Positions 42,701 to 55,418 of a stretch of 58,434 bases of DNA are shown piece by piece. Within the stretch, counting starts at the first letter, position 1. Each line of letters opens with the position of its first letter. The stretch covers positions 54,705 to 113,138 of the forward strand of contig NC_049981.1 in the NCBI RefSeq assembly GCF_000003815.2, in the 5' to 3' direction. This DNA comes from Branchiostoma floridae (Eukaryota > Chordata > Leptocardii > Amphioxiformes > Branchiostomatidae). The notes beneath the pieces were generated by a model, which did not search any database, was not told where the DNA came from, and saw only the letters and a program-made list of their open reading frames with translations. The position numbers were made by a program, and so were the translations under genes.

Positions 42701-45424
42701 TCAATATAGTTCGCCCTCCCCATAAGAAATTTGCTGCAGCCACCTCTGTCGTGTAATTCCATGTTCGCACAAAGTTTACGCAGGCTATAGAAACCAAAAT
42801 TAGTATCAAATATCAATCCTGCGTGCATCAGTTCTTTGTAAACGGAATGGTTCACGGACGGCAAAGGGATAAAACATTACCATGTTTACTTTCGTGACAA
42901 CGGGCTCTCTGCTGCGTGCATACGACGTAATCATGCATATGATGGCGCGAAAATTTTTCGGCAAGTTTGTTGGTTGGCCGAAATAACTCCCGTTTTGGAA
43001 TGATTACAGCAGTATTGAAGCGGTTTTCGTTACGATATCGCTAAAATGTACCCAAGTCTCTTCCAAGTAGAACATTAATTTATTTTCTTTTGTGTAAATA
43101 TCGTACATGTGTGGTGGAAAAGATCGCCGTTTTTTTTTACCTGACCCATTTTGCACCAACCTCCCCCCCCCCCCCCCGGTAAATATCGTCAAGTCCCTTA
43201 GCGGAGACATATCGTAAGTCTGACATTAAATTTTTAGTATGAATGAATGTATGTTAAAAATTGTATCTTGCGTCGCTCAGCCTACATGGGCTAATAGGGC
43301 AACAAAATAACAAATATAACGTTAATAACAATATTAGAGTCAGACGGAACATAAGCGAGATCCGACGGAGGGCGGGAGTATTGCCGACGTCCTAGTTACG
43401 GAACATTTTGGCTATGCCCGCAAAGACCGACGCAATGTCCAACTAGAGATAAATATTGGTGCTTAACCAATATAGACAGGTTTGCTTTGTGTTTAGTTAT
43501 GTGGTTGAAAATATAAGTAGTTTAAATTAGGTGGGAAGGAAGAAGGGCAACCAACTTGATGTTGGACAGACATGTACGTAAAAGCCGAAGGAGAGTGTCC
43601 GAAAAAGGAGGTAGATGAAGATGTGGTCTTCGCGTGCGTGGCATGTCAAAACGACTGGTTTATGCTGTCATATAATTTCACAGTGTCCGCTGTAATGTTA
43701 CGGCGCGGCGAGTTGATCCATTGCGGGGACGTTGTTATGAATCGGTAGGATATGTGCAAGAACGGCCACGTTGTCATTATTGTATGGAAGGAGAATAGAG
43801 GGATAGAAATAGAGAGGCGATTGCGCAGTGTTGGTAGATATCGTGTGCAACTTACAAAGCAGTTCACGCATTTGTTGTAGTTTACTTTGAAGTCGCATGG
43901 TAACGTCGCGCCACGATCAGAGGTCGCCGGATGCTGTTTGCGCATGCGTATCTGGCCATTATAAAGGACGCTGTGCTCAAGGAAATCAGCAAAGAATGGT
44001 GTGTTCATTATGTTCTGCAGACCTTGTCGGACAAAGGATGGATGGAGATCTTTCGTATGTAAAGAGGCACTTTCGATTTCAACTGTAGGGAGATAGGAGG
44101 AAGTTTGGCCCTACGCAAACGGGTCAAAATCCTAGATGGCGGACAATGACATTTTCAACGATAAATACATGTTATTTTTACACAAATACCGTCAAAATCT
44201 TTTATTTTGTTACAAAACACAATCACTTGAACATTTTTGGTCCACTTCTATTGGGTTTTGGGGTTATATGTGGAAAAAATCGTATTTTACAAAATTCAAG
44301 CTTGTCGATCCAAGATGGCGGACAATTGACGTCATTTTCTGACGTCATATAGGCGTCAGTGTCGTCGTCATTGGCAACAAAAGACTTGGCAGACTTAGAC
44401 ACTTAGAAAATATAAAAATTCACTAGTACATGATCCCCTCCAAATTTGGTGATCGTAACCCAAGCCGTTTTGAAATTACGAAGGGGGGGTCAAAAGACCC
44501 CCCCCCCCCCCCTGTCCCAGGAATCCCCAAAAAGCCCGGTCTAGATAGCCCCCCATTTTCACATAATCAAGCCACTTACATCTTCTATCTATTTTCGAAC
44601 ATGGCCACTACCCCGAATATTTTTTTCAAGATGAATTGATCAGGATATTGCATTATATTCAAAGTGTGTCAGAGTTACCCCCCATCAAGGAGGTGGAAAA
44701 ACTTCCAAAAAGGGACCTCTTTGCTCTCATGGATAACCAAATAAAGTGAAAGAGAATTTATTGATCAATGGAATCTGTTCATGGCGTTTTACGGCATCGG
44801 TGGCTTATAATCGTGGGTGGTCGTATCCATCCAGTCTGGTATGTTCCGTCTCAAAGTTTTCTGCATGACACTTGAAAGTCCAGTCTGCATCCAGCCACAG
44901 ATTGGGAAGGATTAGTTCTTGGAAAAACAACTTTCTTCAAATTTCAAATCAGCCCATTCAGTTTATGAAAGCTGCAATAAGATTTGAATCAGTCATATAC
45001 TGAAATGAAAAACATGTACAGTGCAATCCAACACTAGCTTTTAACATTTGTAATTACACCCCTAGTGTTCTGTCATGATTGTTACTTATTCGTTTGATGA
45101 CGTGAACTACAACAGAAAGATGAAGTTACCAATGTTGTGTGACTGACAGTTGTCTAAAACTGAGACAGAATTAGAGAGAGACTTCTGAGGATAGGGAGTT
45201 CAGTTCAGGGGAGACAATAGAGAACTTAAGGCCAAAGTTAGATAGCAATATTATTAAGTCTGTTACAACGTTTAAAGTCTCCCGTACCAAGCGTACGGAA
45301 ACCCTTGTCTCTGCGGCATTTCTTATCATTTCATGTACTGATCTTCCAGTCTGCATCTGAAGGAACAGCTTACATGTCCAAGCCTATCATTCATTTTGAT
45401 AAACGTTATGACGTAGCTGGCCGG
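42701..45424. other. Gene-poor stretch
   Basis: No supported gene. C-tracts at ~43161-43176 and ~44497-44513; two similar phrases AGATGGCGGACAAT (44132, 44314) 180 bp apart. Confidence 0.45.
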
Positions 45425-45855
45425 CCCGGACAACTCACGTCAGCTCCTAAGTCTCCTAACACTTGCAGGTACAAGTCATCATACTCACAATCGACAAATT
45501 TGCCAGATGAAAACATCTGTTTAGACAAAAAGAAGTCTACTCTACCCTTGCTGCCCCATGCAGACCGCACGTAAACATCTCACGTCAGCTCCTGACACTT
45601 CTATGTACAAGTCATCATATTCACAATCGACAAATTTGCCAGATGAAAACATCTGTTTACACAAAAAGAAGTCTACTCTACCCTTGCTGCCCCATGCAGA
45701 CCGCACGTAAACAACTCACGTCAGCTCTTGACACTTCCATGTACAAGTCATCATATTCACAATCGACAAATTTGCCAGATGAAAACATCTGTTTACACAA
45801 AAAGAAGTCTACTCTACCCTTGCTGCCCCATGCAGACCGCACGTAAACATCTCAC
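45425..45855. repeat. Tandem repeat, 136-bp unit, about 3 copies
   Basis: CAGACCGCACGTAAACA occurs at 45561, 45697 and 45833, an exact 136-bp period. The last two units are almost identical. A 30-codon open stretch is repeated in each unit but is not supported as coding. Confidence 0.92.
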
Positions 45856-46090
45856 GTTTCAGCGCGGAAAATAAAATTTAATTCTTTCTGACAAAGTGGC
45901 GAGATCGAGAAGGCACGTATCGGCGGGGTGGAATCCCTCCCCGGAACAGCCAGATTTCCCGCGAATCTCCTTATTTGGGGATTGGGATTGATCAACACAC
46001 AGGCTCTTACTTGTAACGTTTATATATATATATATATATAGTTGCGTCATTTCTTTTTCAGCGCGGAAAATAAAATCAATTCTTTCTGAC
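45856..46090. repeat. Direct repeat with TA microsatellite
   Basis: TTTCAGCGCGGAAAATAAAA at ~45857 and ~46057 (200 bp apart), each followed by AATTCTTTCTGACA. A (TA)10 run lies at 46020-46040. Confidence 0.8.
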
Positions 46091-46209
46091 ATATTTCTGG
46101 AGTAAGAGCGGCTCGCGTCCCCCAATTTCCAGGGCATTTCCTTTCGGGGCATTAGCCTCGCCATACATACGGCCCCGCCCACCGACCGTCGGCTTCCTTC
46201 TTACCAAGG

Positions 46210-46870
46210 CAGTGCACGTTTTCGCCGACTTCACTAAAGGCCGCCGCTGTTGGTTAGAGTTTCAGTCGTGTGCCAATAGACAGCGAACTTCATATGCTAC
46301 GTGATTGTTACATTCCTTGGACGTTCCCAAAATGTTTATTAGACTGTAACATTTAATCCCACATGTTTTATAGAATTGAATCTGACACAGAATAGCGGTT
46401 TCGCCTGGTATTTTTCTTGAAACATGTCCGTTGGACCGCCAACAACAGTCTCACGGCACGGCGGCTAACAGTGCAGCGAAGACACTAGCGCTATAGATAA
46501 GCGCTTCAACTTCGGATGGCAAACCGAACAATAGTAGTTATAAGTACTGTTGAGCTGAGTAAAGTTTGTTGATTATGACTCGAGTTTTTAGTTGTCTTTC
46601 ACGCTTATATTGTTACGTCAAACTGCTGAAGAGAAGTTAAGTGACTGCTACGATTATCGTAGTAGAATGACCCTAAAAACTGATAAAAAAAAGCTTTCTG
46701 AATAGCCTAAAATGCTCTGCCCCTGGACCCCGCCGGGGGCCTTCAGCGGCCAAGGACCCTTGCCCCGACGCTGTGAAAAAAACCTGGCGAGAACACTGCG
46801 CAGTGTTCGCTGCCTTTGATGTTTCGGCGGCTTGTAAGATTGCTAGGCCGTCCATGAAACGCTAGAATAT
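46210..46870. repeat. Long dispersed repeat, copy 1 of 3
   Basis: About 650 bp matching 50050-50770 and, in part, 51100-51420. Shared blocks: CGCCGACTTCA, CCCACATGTTTTATAGAAT, TTTTCTTGAAACATGTCCGT, TGACTGCTACGATTATCGTA, GCCCCTGGACCCCGCC. Non-coding. Confidence 0.8.
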
Positions 46871-47082
46871 AACGTTATGCTACTACCTTACTGTACAAAC
46901 ATGGAATACTAGTAATATTCGAGAGTTTGTACTGGATGCATGTGTAAATCTGGAATTCCAGAGCATTACGCCAGGAGGCGCGACTTGTCGGTGCATGCTG
47001 GATTGGTGGGGCCGCGCAAGGGGGGTGTACTGGTATACATATACGGGTACATATACGGGTACCGCTCTTTCACCTTACCCCC

Positions 47083-47352
47083 TCTAAGGAGGATGTTCCA
47101 CGCAGAAAGCTTCTTTCTTTAAACCAAATCGTTATTGAAAACTTCCTCATGACTAATATTGCTTCCCCGATGGGTACTTTTCAAGTCAAATGTGAACAAA
47201 TATCTGATATTACAACACAGTAACCCAAAACGTTTCCGTGGCTCATTTGTCTTGTGGTAAATTTGAAGTACTGTAAATAAAAAAAAAATATGGCCGCTTT
47301 ACAACAAAGCCGAGTGGGGGGGGGGGAGCTGTGCCACGAACAAGAATCAAAA
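47083..47352. repeat. Dispersed repeat, copy 2 (first copy at 12228-12490)
   Basis: Near-identical copy in the same orientation, with a longer G-run near 47318. Confidence 0.85.
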
Positions 47353-47354
47353 CT

Positions 47355-47540
47355 AGAAAGGCCGACATTTGCTTCAGAGCAAATACAGCATATTTCAGCC
47401 ATACCCGTTCCCATGCAAAATTGAACTGTTCCAAATCACCCCTGTGCGGAAATCGAACATTCTAACAGTAACTTCTCGAAATGAACGACAAGAAAGGCCG
47501 ACATTTACTTATGAGCAAATGCACCATTTTCACTCCGCCC
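47355..47540. repeat. Direct repeat family GAAAGGCCGACATTTGCTT
   Basis: 47355-47470 matches 49068-49190 (…ATACAGCATATTTCAGCCATA, CTGTTCCAAATCACCCCTG). A second, shorter relative starts at ~47491. Confidence 0.75.
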
Positions 47541-49067
47541 CTCTGCCGATGCAACAATGTTCTTCCACCATCACACATATCGAAAAAAATAAACATTCCA
47601 AAATGGAGATATCTGTGGTCTGGTATTACAACAGAATAACATGGAATTTGGTACAAGGGTGCCCTCGACATATGCACGGTAGAACGAAACATTTTTGGCA
47701 TACATCACTTCAAGAGGATTAATTTTTGGCCATTTTTAGTATCATTTTTGCCCCTCTGTATTGCCATGGTATTGGAACAAAATTTTGTATGGAAATGCCT
47801 GTGATATATACCTCCAGGGCCTTTGCAATTTTGGTATACATGTCTTGACAATGATGAAGTCTCTGGTCTTCTTGTATTAAAAAAAATGGTGATGGCATGT
47901 TGGATAGCAAGTGGGATGAAGTTCAGAATGATTATCTCTTCTCTCTCTTACAAACACACACACATACACACACACAGACAGCAAACAGTAAGAATGAAAA
48001 AAAAACTTTCAATTTTTACAGTTTTACTTTCACAAAATTGCAATTTTACACTTGTCTGCTCTCACAATCTGATTGACTTAATGTAAATACAATGTAATTT
48101 GAGCTTAAGTTTTTACATTGTTAAAAGTTAATCTGGAAAAATAGCAAACTACATACTAGATCTTATTCGCAGAAAATTACAATTCCGTCAAAATATATAC
48201 ATATTTTCAGAATCGGTTGCGATCAATATCTACGTGTCCTTTTCTGGCTGGTTGGAATCAAGTCAGTCTGCTTCTTCCACATACAGTCAAAGGCCAAGCT
48301 CTGCTTCTCTTCTGTAGAGGGGTATGGAGGACAAAAACAGGGAGGTTAGAATTTCAATGCAAAGCAGAAACATCAAACTATAGGCAGATTTGGAAACAGT
48401 ACACATTTCCACAACTATTTGCAATCTACCATCAATCTGTTGCTGCCTGGGACAAAATCTGTGTGCCTCCTCCAAATACAGCTTCTCATGGACCAATTGT
48501 TTTCTTCTCTAGAGGTCACATCTTAACAATGCAAACAGGAGAGTGAGATTTGGCATTTCAAGGCAGACATCAATCAAATATTTGATGAAATAATTATACC
48601 ATTGATTTGGAAAGTATACATATTGTTGCCAGAAGATAACAATGTGTTTGTGTTACACATAAATCTTCTCTTCGATCCCAATTCTGCACCTGTCTCTACA
48701 GTCTACACCTACATGTACATGCAAGTCTAGCGACAAGAAAACAGGCCCTACCTGCTGTGTGTCATGAGCACAATGTTCTTACTGCTGAAAAAAAAAGAGA
48801 CATGTCAATCTTTGTTTTACACATTTGTGGACACTTCAAAATGTTAATGCACAATGCTTTTGAATGATAAAGGAATATTGCAATAGAGGTATAATAAATA
48901 CATATACACAACTTGTACTTGCAAATGAAAAGGTACAACTGACAGGATCAAAAAGGATTGACATGAATGAAATTAAAGCCATCATATAGAAGTCAAACCA
49001 GTGACATTTGGTATAACATCTACACAAATTCTAAAAACAAGTCCAAAGGATGAATTAATATTAACAC
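47541..49067. other. Gene-poor stretch
   Basis: CA microsatellite at ~47952-47982; two diverged ~200-bp blocks at 48265-48640 with a shared CAAATACAGC/CACATACAGT, TCTTCTCTAGAGG/TCTTCTGTAGAGG order. No gene. Confidence 0.4.
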
Positions 49068-49190
49068 TAGAAAGGCCGACATTTGCTTAAGAGCAAATAC
49101 AGCATATTTCAGCCATACCCCTTCCCACGCAACATTGGACTGTTCCAAATCACCCCTGCGCAAAAATGGAACATCTTAACAGTACATTAT
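49068..49190. repeat. Direct repeat family GAAAGGCCGACATTTGCTT, copy 2
   Basis: Same orientation as 47355-47470, ~90% by eye. Confidence 0.75.
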
Positions 49191-50049
49191 CCCCCAAAGT
49201 GGACTGGAATTGTGAATTGATTCCAGGTAAAGACAGAGCTTGCTTCTATTTTTCAGAAAATGACAATAATCACACCTTCCATTCAGAAAATTTTCATCAT
49301 GTCTGAAAATTGTTGAATGACTTCATGTAATGTCATTAACAATTTTCAGTACGATAACTAGGTGTAAGTTTAAAAAAGTATAAGCTCCTTGTGATGTGGG
49401 TACATTTATTATTGCAGTGAACTTTTTTATTCAAGTAGGGCATACGGTTTAATAATTATCAAGCAGGTGCAGGTACTGTAGGAGCGTTTGTTTTCTTCAA
49501 GCTGTAAAACTGTTAAACTGTTTTACTTTGTATGCAATCAGCCATCGAGCCTATTCTTATTTTAGTTTAACAACTCAGTCCTGCCAGACCCGGAAGATAC
49601 GATTGAACCTTGTTCGAGGATTTATTTTCGTCTGTCTGGTCAGTCTGTTCATACCCTGGCGCTGAGATTGTTTTATTGGGCTGAAACTCTGGCAGTTTAA
49701 AGTTACTTACAATTTAAATGTTCAAAGTTTATGTCAAACAACAACAGCACTAGGAACACATACATTTGCTCTGGAGAAAATACAGCAGTTTTCGCAAGTT
49801 CCAGTCCAGTGATAGAAATGTGGCCACTATAGACAGGTGGTCACTATAGAGAAAAATGCTCATCTATTGACTAGGAGCCATACGTGATTTCAGTACACTG
49901 ATCATTAATCATATAAACATTGCACAGGTAAGCCAATTGTTTAGATGTACAATTAAGTTCAAATAATTCTGAAGAGAAATATTGATGAGAAAATAATCAT
50001 TCTCGCCACTGTCTAACTTATAATTACGTATCAAAACTAAACGCAGATT

Positions 50050-50770
50050 TTCTAACTAACGCACCTTTCGCCGACTTCATCAAAGGACCGCCGGCTATCA
50101 ATCAAACACGGCTGTTGATTAGACTTACAGTTTCAAACAGTCATGTGCTGTGTGCCAGTTGACAGCGAACTTCATGCTACGTGATGTTTTACATTGCTTG
50201 GACCTTCTATCCTACAGCGGTGCTTCTACAAAATATTTATACTGTAACACTGAGTCCCACATGTTTTATAGAATAGAATTTGACGCAGAACAGCGTTTTC
50301 TGCTGGGTATTTTTCTTGAAACATGTCCGTGGGAATATCAGCGAGGCGGCGACGTAGGGATATCAGACCGTCAACAAAAGTCGCACGGCGACTAACGGCG
50401 CAGCGAAGATACTAGCGCTTCAACTAAGGATGGCAACCCGTACAATATTTTTGTATACTGTTGAGCTAAGTAAAGTTTGTTGTTTATGAGGTTTTAGTTG
50501 TCTTTGAGGCTTTGATCCGAAATATTTTAAAGTCAAACTGCTGAAGAGAAGTAAGTGACTGCTACGATTATCGTAGATATGGCCCTAAAAAACTGATAAA
50601 AGAAGCCTTCTCAATAGTCTAAAATGCAAGAGCTTCCGGGGGGGCTTCGCCCACCTGGGTCCCCCCCACAGTGGCCCTGCCCCTGGACCCCGCCAGGGAC
50701 ATTCGGCGGCCCCCGTACCCCTGTCCGACGCTTTGAAAAAATCCTGGCGAGAAGTCTGTACGGCCTGAGT
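50050..50770. repeat. Long dispersed repeat, copy 2 of 3
   Basis: Counterpart of 46210-46870. It is followed by a block (50790-51080: TATGAATATTAATTAGCCTT ... ACCAGGGTACAGGTGTGC) that is repeated at 51424-51715, so this region is a diverged ~650-700 bp tandem duplication. Confidence 0.8.
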
Positions 50771-51099
50771 CTTCAAGTTAACGTATTGTGTGGTCCCGCT
50801 TATGAATATTAATTAGCCTTCACTTTCCTCTTCGCTGATTGGCTGAAACATTAATTGAATTAACTCTTCCTGCCGGCTAGACGCAGGTGCAGATGTCGGC
50901 TCTGTGGGGTGAACGTCCGAAAGGTCATGGCATGGAGAACGAAAGAAAACCAATTTCCCCTTGAAAAAGTGCTGTAATTAAGCCTTTTACAGTACTTTAT
51001 GCCAAAAATTTTACTTGGATCATTTTACCAACTATCTTATGCCTATCTATACCAAATGTTACTCATACCAGGGTACAGGTGTGCAAAATATACCGTTAT

Positions 51100-51715
51100 A
51101 AGACCGTCAACAACAGTCGCACTGAGCTAACAGCGCAGCGAAAATACCATCGCTAGCGTTTCAACTTCGGATAACAAGTTATAAGTACTGTTGAACTCAG
51201 TAACGTTAAAGTTTGTTTTTAGTTGCCTTTGACGGTTTGACCTGAAATAGTGTTACGCTAAACTCCTGAAGAGAAGTTAAGTGACTGCTGCGATTATCAT
51301 AGATATGCCCCTAAGAACTGGTACAATATAAAGCCTTCTGAATAGTCTAAAATGCGAGAGCCTTAGGCGGGCTTCGCTCCCCCTGGCGGGAACACTGCTA
51401 TATACGGGATCATGAGGCCCCGCCTATGAATATTAATTAGCCTTTGGCCTCCCCTTCGCTGATTGGCTAGGTCTTTGATTCAATTAACTCTCCGACTGAC
51501 GCGCACAGGTGTGGCTCTGTGCGGGGTCACGGAAGGTCACGTCAGGATGCCAAAAGAAAACAAATTTCCCCTCAGAAAAGCGCCAAAATTAATCATTTTA
51601 AAGTTGTTTATGTCAAAAATTTTACTTGAATCTTGTTACCAAGTATCTAATGCCTATCTATACCAAATTTCAGGTCATTTAATTGTAATATCCAGGGTAC
51701 AGGAGCCAAAAGTGT
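51100..51715. repeat. Long dispersed repeat, copy 3, with downstream block
   Basis: 51100-51420 matches the 3' half of 50050-50770, and 51424-51715 matches 50790-51080. Confidence 0.75.
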
Positions 51716-51754
51716 CCTTTTTTGGTCAAAAATTGGCCAACCAATAGTACCAGA

Positions 51755-51953
51755 NNNNNNNNNNNNNNNNNNNNNNNNNNNNNNNNNNNNNNNNNNNNNN
51801 NNNNNNNNNNNNNNNNNNNNNNNNNNNNNNNNNNNNNNNNNNNNNNNNNNNNNNNNNNNNNNNNNNNNNNNNNNNNNNNNNNNNNNNNNNNNNNNNNNNN
51901 NNNNNNNNNNNNNNNNNNNNNNNNNNNNNNNNNNNNNNNNNNNNNNNNNNNNN
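51755..51953. other. Assembly gap (N run)
   Basis: 199 N within the tandem monomers. Confidence 0.99.
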
Positions 51954-52716
51954 TCGGTTGCAATACCAAGGTACAGGAGCCAAAAGTGTCCTTTTTTGGT
52001 CAAAAATTGGTCAAAAAATCGCAAAAATAAGCATTTTGTTGTACTGTACACCAAAAGTGTTATTGAATTTATATGGGGGCATTATCAAGGCACGTCTCTG
52101 TCAAATTTCAGCTCATTTGGTTGTAATACCAGGGTACAGGGGCCAAAAGTGTCCTTTTTTGGTCAAAAATTGGTCAAAAAATCGCAAAAATAAGCATTTT
52201 GTTGTACTGTACACCAAAAGTGGTATCGAATTTATATGGGAGCATTATCAAGGCACATCTGTGTCAAATTTCAGCTCATTTGGTTGTAATACCAGGGTAC
52301 AGGGGCCAAAATATACAGCTTTGGTCTAAAATTGACCAAAAAATCTCAATAAAATCATTTTAGAGGCAGATATGAAAAAACTGAGAAAAAAGCATCAAGG
52401 TATTGGCCTATTCTACCCCTGTGCCAAATTTCAGGTCATTCGGTCCAGGAACGGCGGAGATGAATCACTTTGAAGATTTGACAGGAGAAAGAAAGAAAGA
52501 AAGAAAGAAAGAAACATTACGAATACAATATATTTCACCATACTATGTATGGCTGAAATATAATGAAACAAAAGCCCAGAAACTGTCGAGGATTTGTCGA
52601 GCGTTGATTCATCGAATTATGTCACTAATATCAGCAGGCGATTTGGATGGAGATAATCATTTAGATTACCATTGGATAAAGTTTGATAATAATTCTCAGA
52701 CGTATAAAAGAATGAT

Positions 52717-52881
52717 GGTGAATGTTTGAATATGAAAGGATAATAAAACTGGTGACTTGTTTGAAATGTTCGGTGAATGTTTGAATATGAAAGGATAATA
52801 AAACTGGTGACTTGTTTAAAACGTTTGGTGAATGTTTGGATATGAAATGATAATAAAACTAGTGATTTGTTTGAAACATTG
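52717..52881. repeat. Tandem repeat, 55-bp unit, 3 copies
   Basis: GGTGAATGTTTG(A/G)ATATGAAA starts at 52717, 52772 and 52827, in the loop of the inverted repeat. Confidence 0.92.
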
Positions 52882-53424
52882 TCCCACGTTGTTGTTTTTT
52901 TTGAAAGCGTTAACGTTGACAGCTAAGCCTGAGGGCGATGGGAAGGTCTTTGGTGGAAATGATTGACAGAAGTAGCTTGGACGCTGTAACAGTCAAACTC
53001 AAAAGTTCAAAAACTTGATATCCGCCGTATGGTGAAATATATTGTATTCGTAATGTTTCTTTCTTTCTTTCTCCTGTCAAATCTTCAAATCGAATCATCT
53101 CCGTCATTCCGGGACCGAATGACCTGAAATTTGGCACAAGGGTAAAGTGGGTCACTACCCAGGTGCCTTTTCTCGTGTTTTTTTTTTTCAAATCTGCCTC
53201 TAAAATGATTTTATAGAAGTTTAAAGGTCATGTTTTGACCAAAACGGTAAATTTTGGTCCCCTGTACCCTTGAATTACAATAGAATGACCTTAAATTTGG
53301 TGTAGATAGGCATTAGATAGTTGTTAAAATGATCCATGTTAAATGCATGTATGTACATTGTTAAGAAAAAGGCTGGGAGATGTAGATGTATATATCCAGT
53401 CATTTTTTCATAGACTGTCTACAA

Positions 53425-53725
53425 AAAACTAAAGAAGGTATATTCCATTGAAAATTATCTAATGTTACTTGATAAATATGAGGTAAGATCGGCAATGTGT
53501 AAACTTAGAATTAGCGCCCACCCCCTTGCAATTGAGAAAGGGTGGTGCAAAAAGCTACCTGTGGGTGAAAGAATCTGTAACTATTGTATTTCAAAACCGC
53601 TGGAAGACGAAATACGTTTTATTTCAAACTGCCTCTCTAATGACCAGGAAAGTAAAGAGCTATTCGAAGAGGCCTGCAAAACTCACAAAAGTTCCAAACT
53701 TTTACTGACGGAAACAAAACTATAA
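53425..53725 (+). pseudogene. LINE C-terminal fragment (same clade as 33575-35432)
   Basis: Open from ~53425: KLKKVYSIENYLMLLDKYEV, then CKLRISAHPLAIEKGW, ICNYC, EDEIRFISNC. This aligns with the C-terminus of the 33813 frame (KLKVYS, IENYLL, KLRISVHCLEIEKG, CPSC, EDEYHFIMTC). Only the last ~95 codons remain; the stop at 53723 is close to the expected end. Confidence 0.85.
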
Positions 53726-54349
53726 CCCTGTTAACGTCACATAACCCACTCATTACAGAAAAAGTGGGTCATCTTCCACTGCTTCCAGAAAGAAGTCAAA
53801 CCCAATATGCTTAGATTGTAGCTCTCAGCAGTACATATCATTACTAGAATAGCCACTTGTCTCTACTTGTCACCATTGTTATCTATAACAAAGTCTTTTA
53901 TTTTCTGTATGTTTAGTATTCTGTATGTTCCATGTTGCAATTAGTCCTCGGGCAAGAACTTGCAAACTTTCTTTCGTTAAAATATCACAACAATAGAAGT
54001 TCAACACTCAAGTGACACACACCTGTACACATGTACCTCTCCACCCTCCCTACAAAGACTAATGATTAGATTTTGGGCCCCTTGTAAGTCATTGACATAA
54101 AATTTACACAAGCTCTTAATATTTCATGGAGGTACTGGGTCACCAAACTCTAGTTGATAAGAGTTCGTGTGACTTTACATAACATATAAAATAAAAATTT
54201 TTATGTCTACAGACATCTTTCTAAATAACAAACCTGGTTTATTTGGCAAAGATATGTGTTCGTGGAACTCTAGTTTTCCAATATTAGTAGAATCTTTGAG
54301 GAGTCAGGTTTTGCCTACCATTTAATTAAAAAGACCGAAATCTGCTCAA

Positions 54350-54700
54350 TCTGAAGTAAAACAAAGACTAAAAGACAATTTCCTCCAATACTTTTACTCA
54401 GAATTGAACTTGTGGTAAAACGAGGAATCAAGGAAACAATTTAAGAACGTTACAAAAACGTCAAGCTTACATATGAAAAGGAAAAATACCTAGATGTGCA
54501 AAATTTCAATCGTCGTCGAGCCATAACTTAACTAAGGATCAGTCATCACCCACTGCAAATTGAAGCCGGTAGATACACACAGACTCAAAGGACAAAATAT
54601 ATGCATTATGTAATTGGAATTATGTAGAAAATGAAGAAACGTTACATTTGTTTTAGAATGTTCTGTGTACACAGACAGGCGCAAATTTTAAAACAGATTA
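54350..54700 (+). pseudogene. Decayed LINE C-terminal fragment, second copy
   Basis: Frames in succession give VKQRLKDNFLQYFYSELN, then YEKEKYLDVQNFNRRRA, LRISHHPLQIEAGRY, then IYALCNWNYVENEETLHLF, with stops and frameshifts. The order matches the 33813 C-terminus (KERMKDTFL, KLRIS, EIEKGR, CPSC, EDEYHF). Confidence 0.75.
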
Positions 54701-54892
54701 TACATATGCACATTTAACGAAAGTTCACATACGTTATGTTATCTTAAGAACTACCATGTAATGGAAAAAACTATGTAATTTTTTCATATGTTTCAAGAAA
54801 AGGGAAGACTGTAGTTTTAAACAGAATATTTAAGGTAACTGAGTGCATTTAGCCCATGTTGGGCATGGATATGCAAAAAATATCATTGTCGT

Positions 54893-55418
54893 TTAATATC
54901 TCCCCCGAAACCTACTGACAAGATGTCTGTTTGCCGCCCTCTCCTTGTCTAGCTCAGTCAGGGCGAGCTTGCCCCTGGAAGTCTCTCGGGTGAGTCGGAC
55001 CCGATAGTACGAGATCACGGCGGCCATGATAAGTATGAGAGGAAGGGCTGTGATCCCAGAGAACACCACCGCCAGCGCAGCCTGCAGCCAGGTACCGCCG
55101 AGCACCTCGTCCCGGAGGCGATGGAAGGCGCCGATGGGTGGTTCCGTGCCGAACGGCCCGCAGTGCTTCCGCCCGGCAAGGTTGATGTAGTTCCCGTCGG
55201 AGACGAGAAAGGACACTGGGAGACAAAGAACAATGAGGGCCGCCGCCAGCAGCCACATGTAGAACTGACTGTTGCCAGACTCCCTCCAGCGGCGCACAGG
55301 AGGCCTTCAGGTCTTGATGACGACGAAGTACAGGGTGAAGAAGCTCAGTACGTTCGACATGACACCGAGCAGAGGTAGTACCGGGCACGCCAAAGTTCCC
55401 ACCAGGATCAGTGCTTGT
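54893..55418 (-). CDS. TMC (transmembrane channel-like) protein, last exon, in-frame TGA
   Basis: Starts after an acceptor TTCTTGCAG (55419-55420) in phase 2, as exon 56964-57154 requires. It reads QALILVGTLACPVLPLLGVM, SNVLSFFTLYFVVIKT, a TGA at 55307-55309, then RPPVRRWRESG and three hydrophobic segments (FYMWLLAAALIVLCLPV; AALAVVFSGI; LILIMAAVISYY), ending RFRGRY and TAA at 54893. The QAL...G...CP(V/L)LP block and the R(P)WR block are typical of the TMC C-terminal third. The frame on both sides of the TGA is the same and conserved for 137 more codons, so the stop is a point change (CGA to TGA is a CpG transition), a sequencing error, or the sign of a pseudogene. Confidence 0.8.

Larger units (their letters stand above)
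51640..53345. repeat. Composite inverted repeat built on a 163-bp monomer
   Basis: TCAAATTTCAGCTCATTTGG recurs at 52101 and 52264 (163-bp period), with further diverged units from ~51665. The block 52384-52545, ending (GAAA)n then CATTACGAATACAATATATT, is present in reverse complement at ~53030-53203. Outside it, TGCCTATCTA(T/C)ACCAAATTT is also inverted (51648 and ~53310). N gap at 51755-51953. No transposase. Confidence 0.75.

Noticed and set aside
45305-45846. Repeated short frames SSYSQSTNLPDENI
   Set aside because: Part of the 136-bp tandem unit; 136 is not a multiple of three, so no continuous frame exists.
48217-48546. 109-codon plus-strand frame
   Set aside because: Overlaps two diverged tandem blocks and has no recognisable domain.
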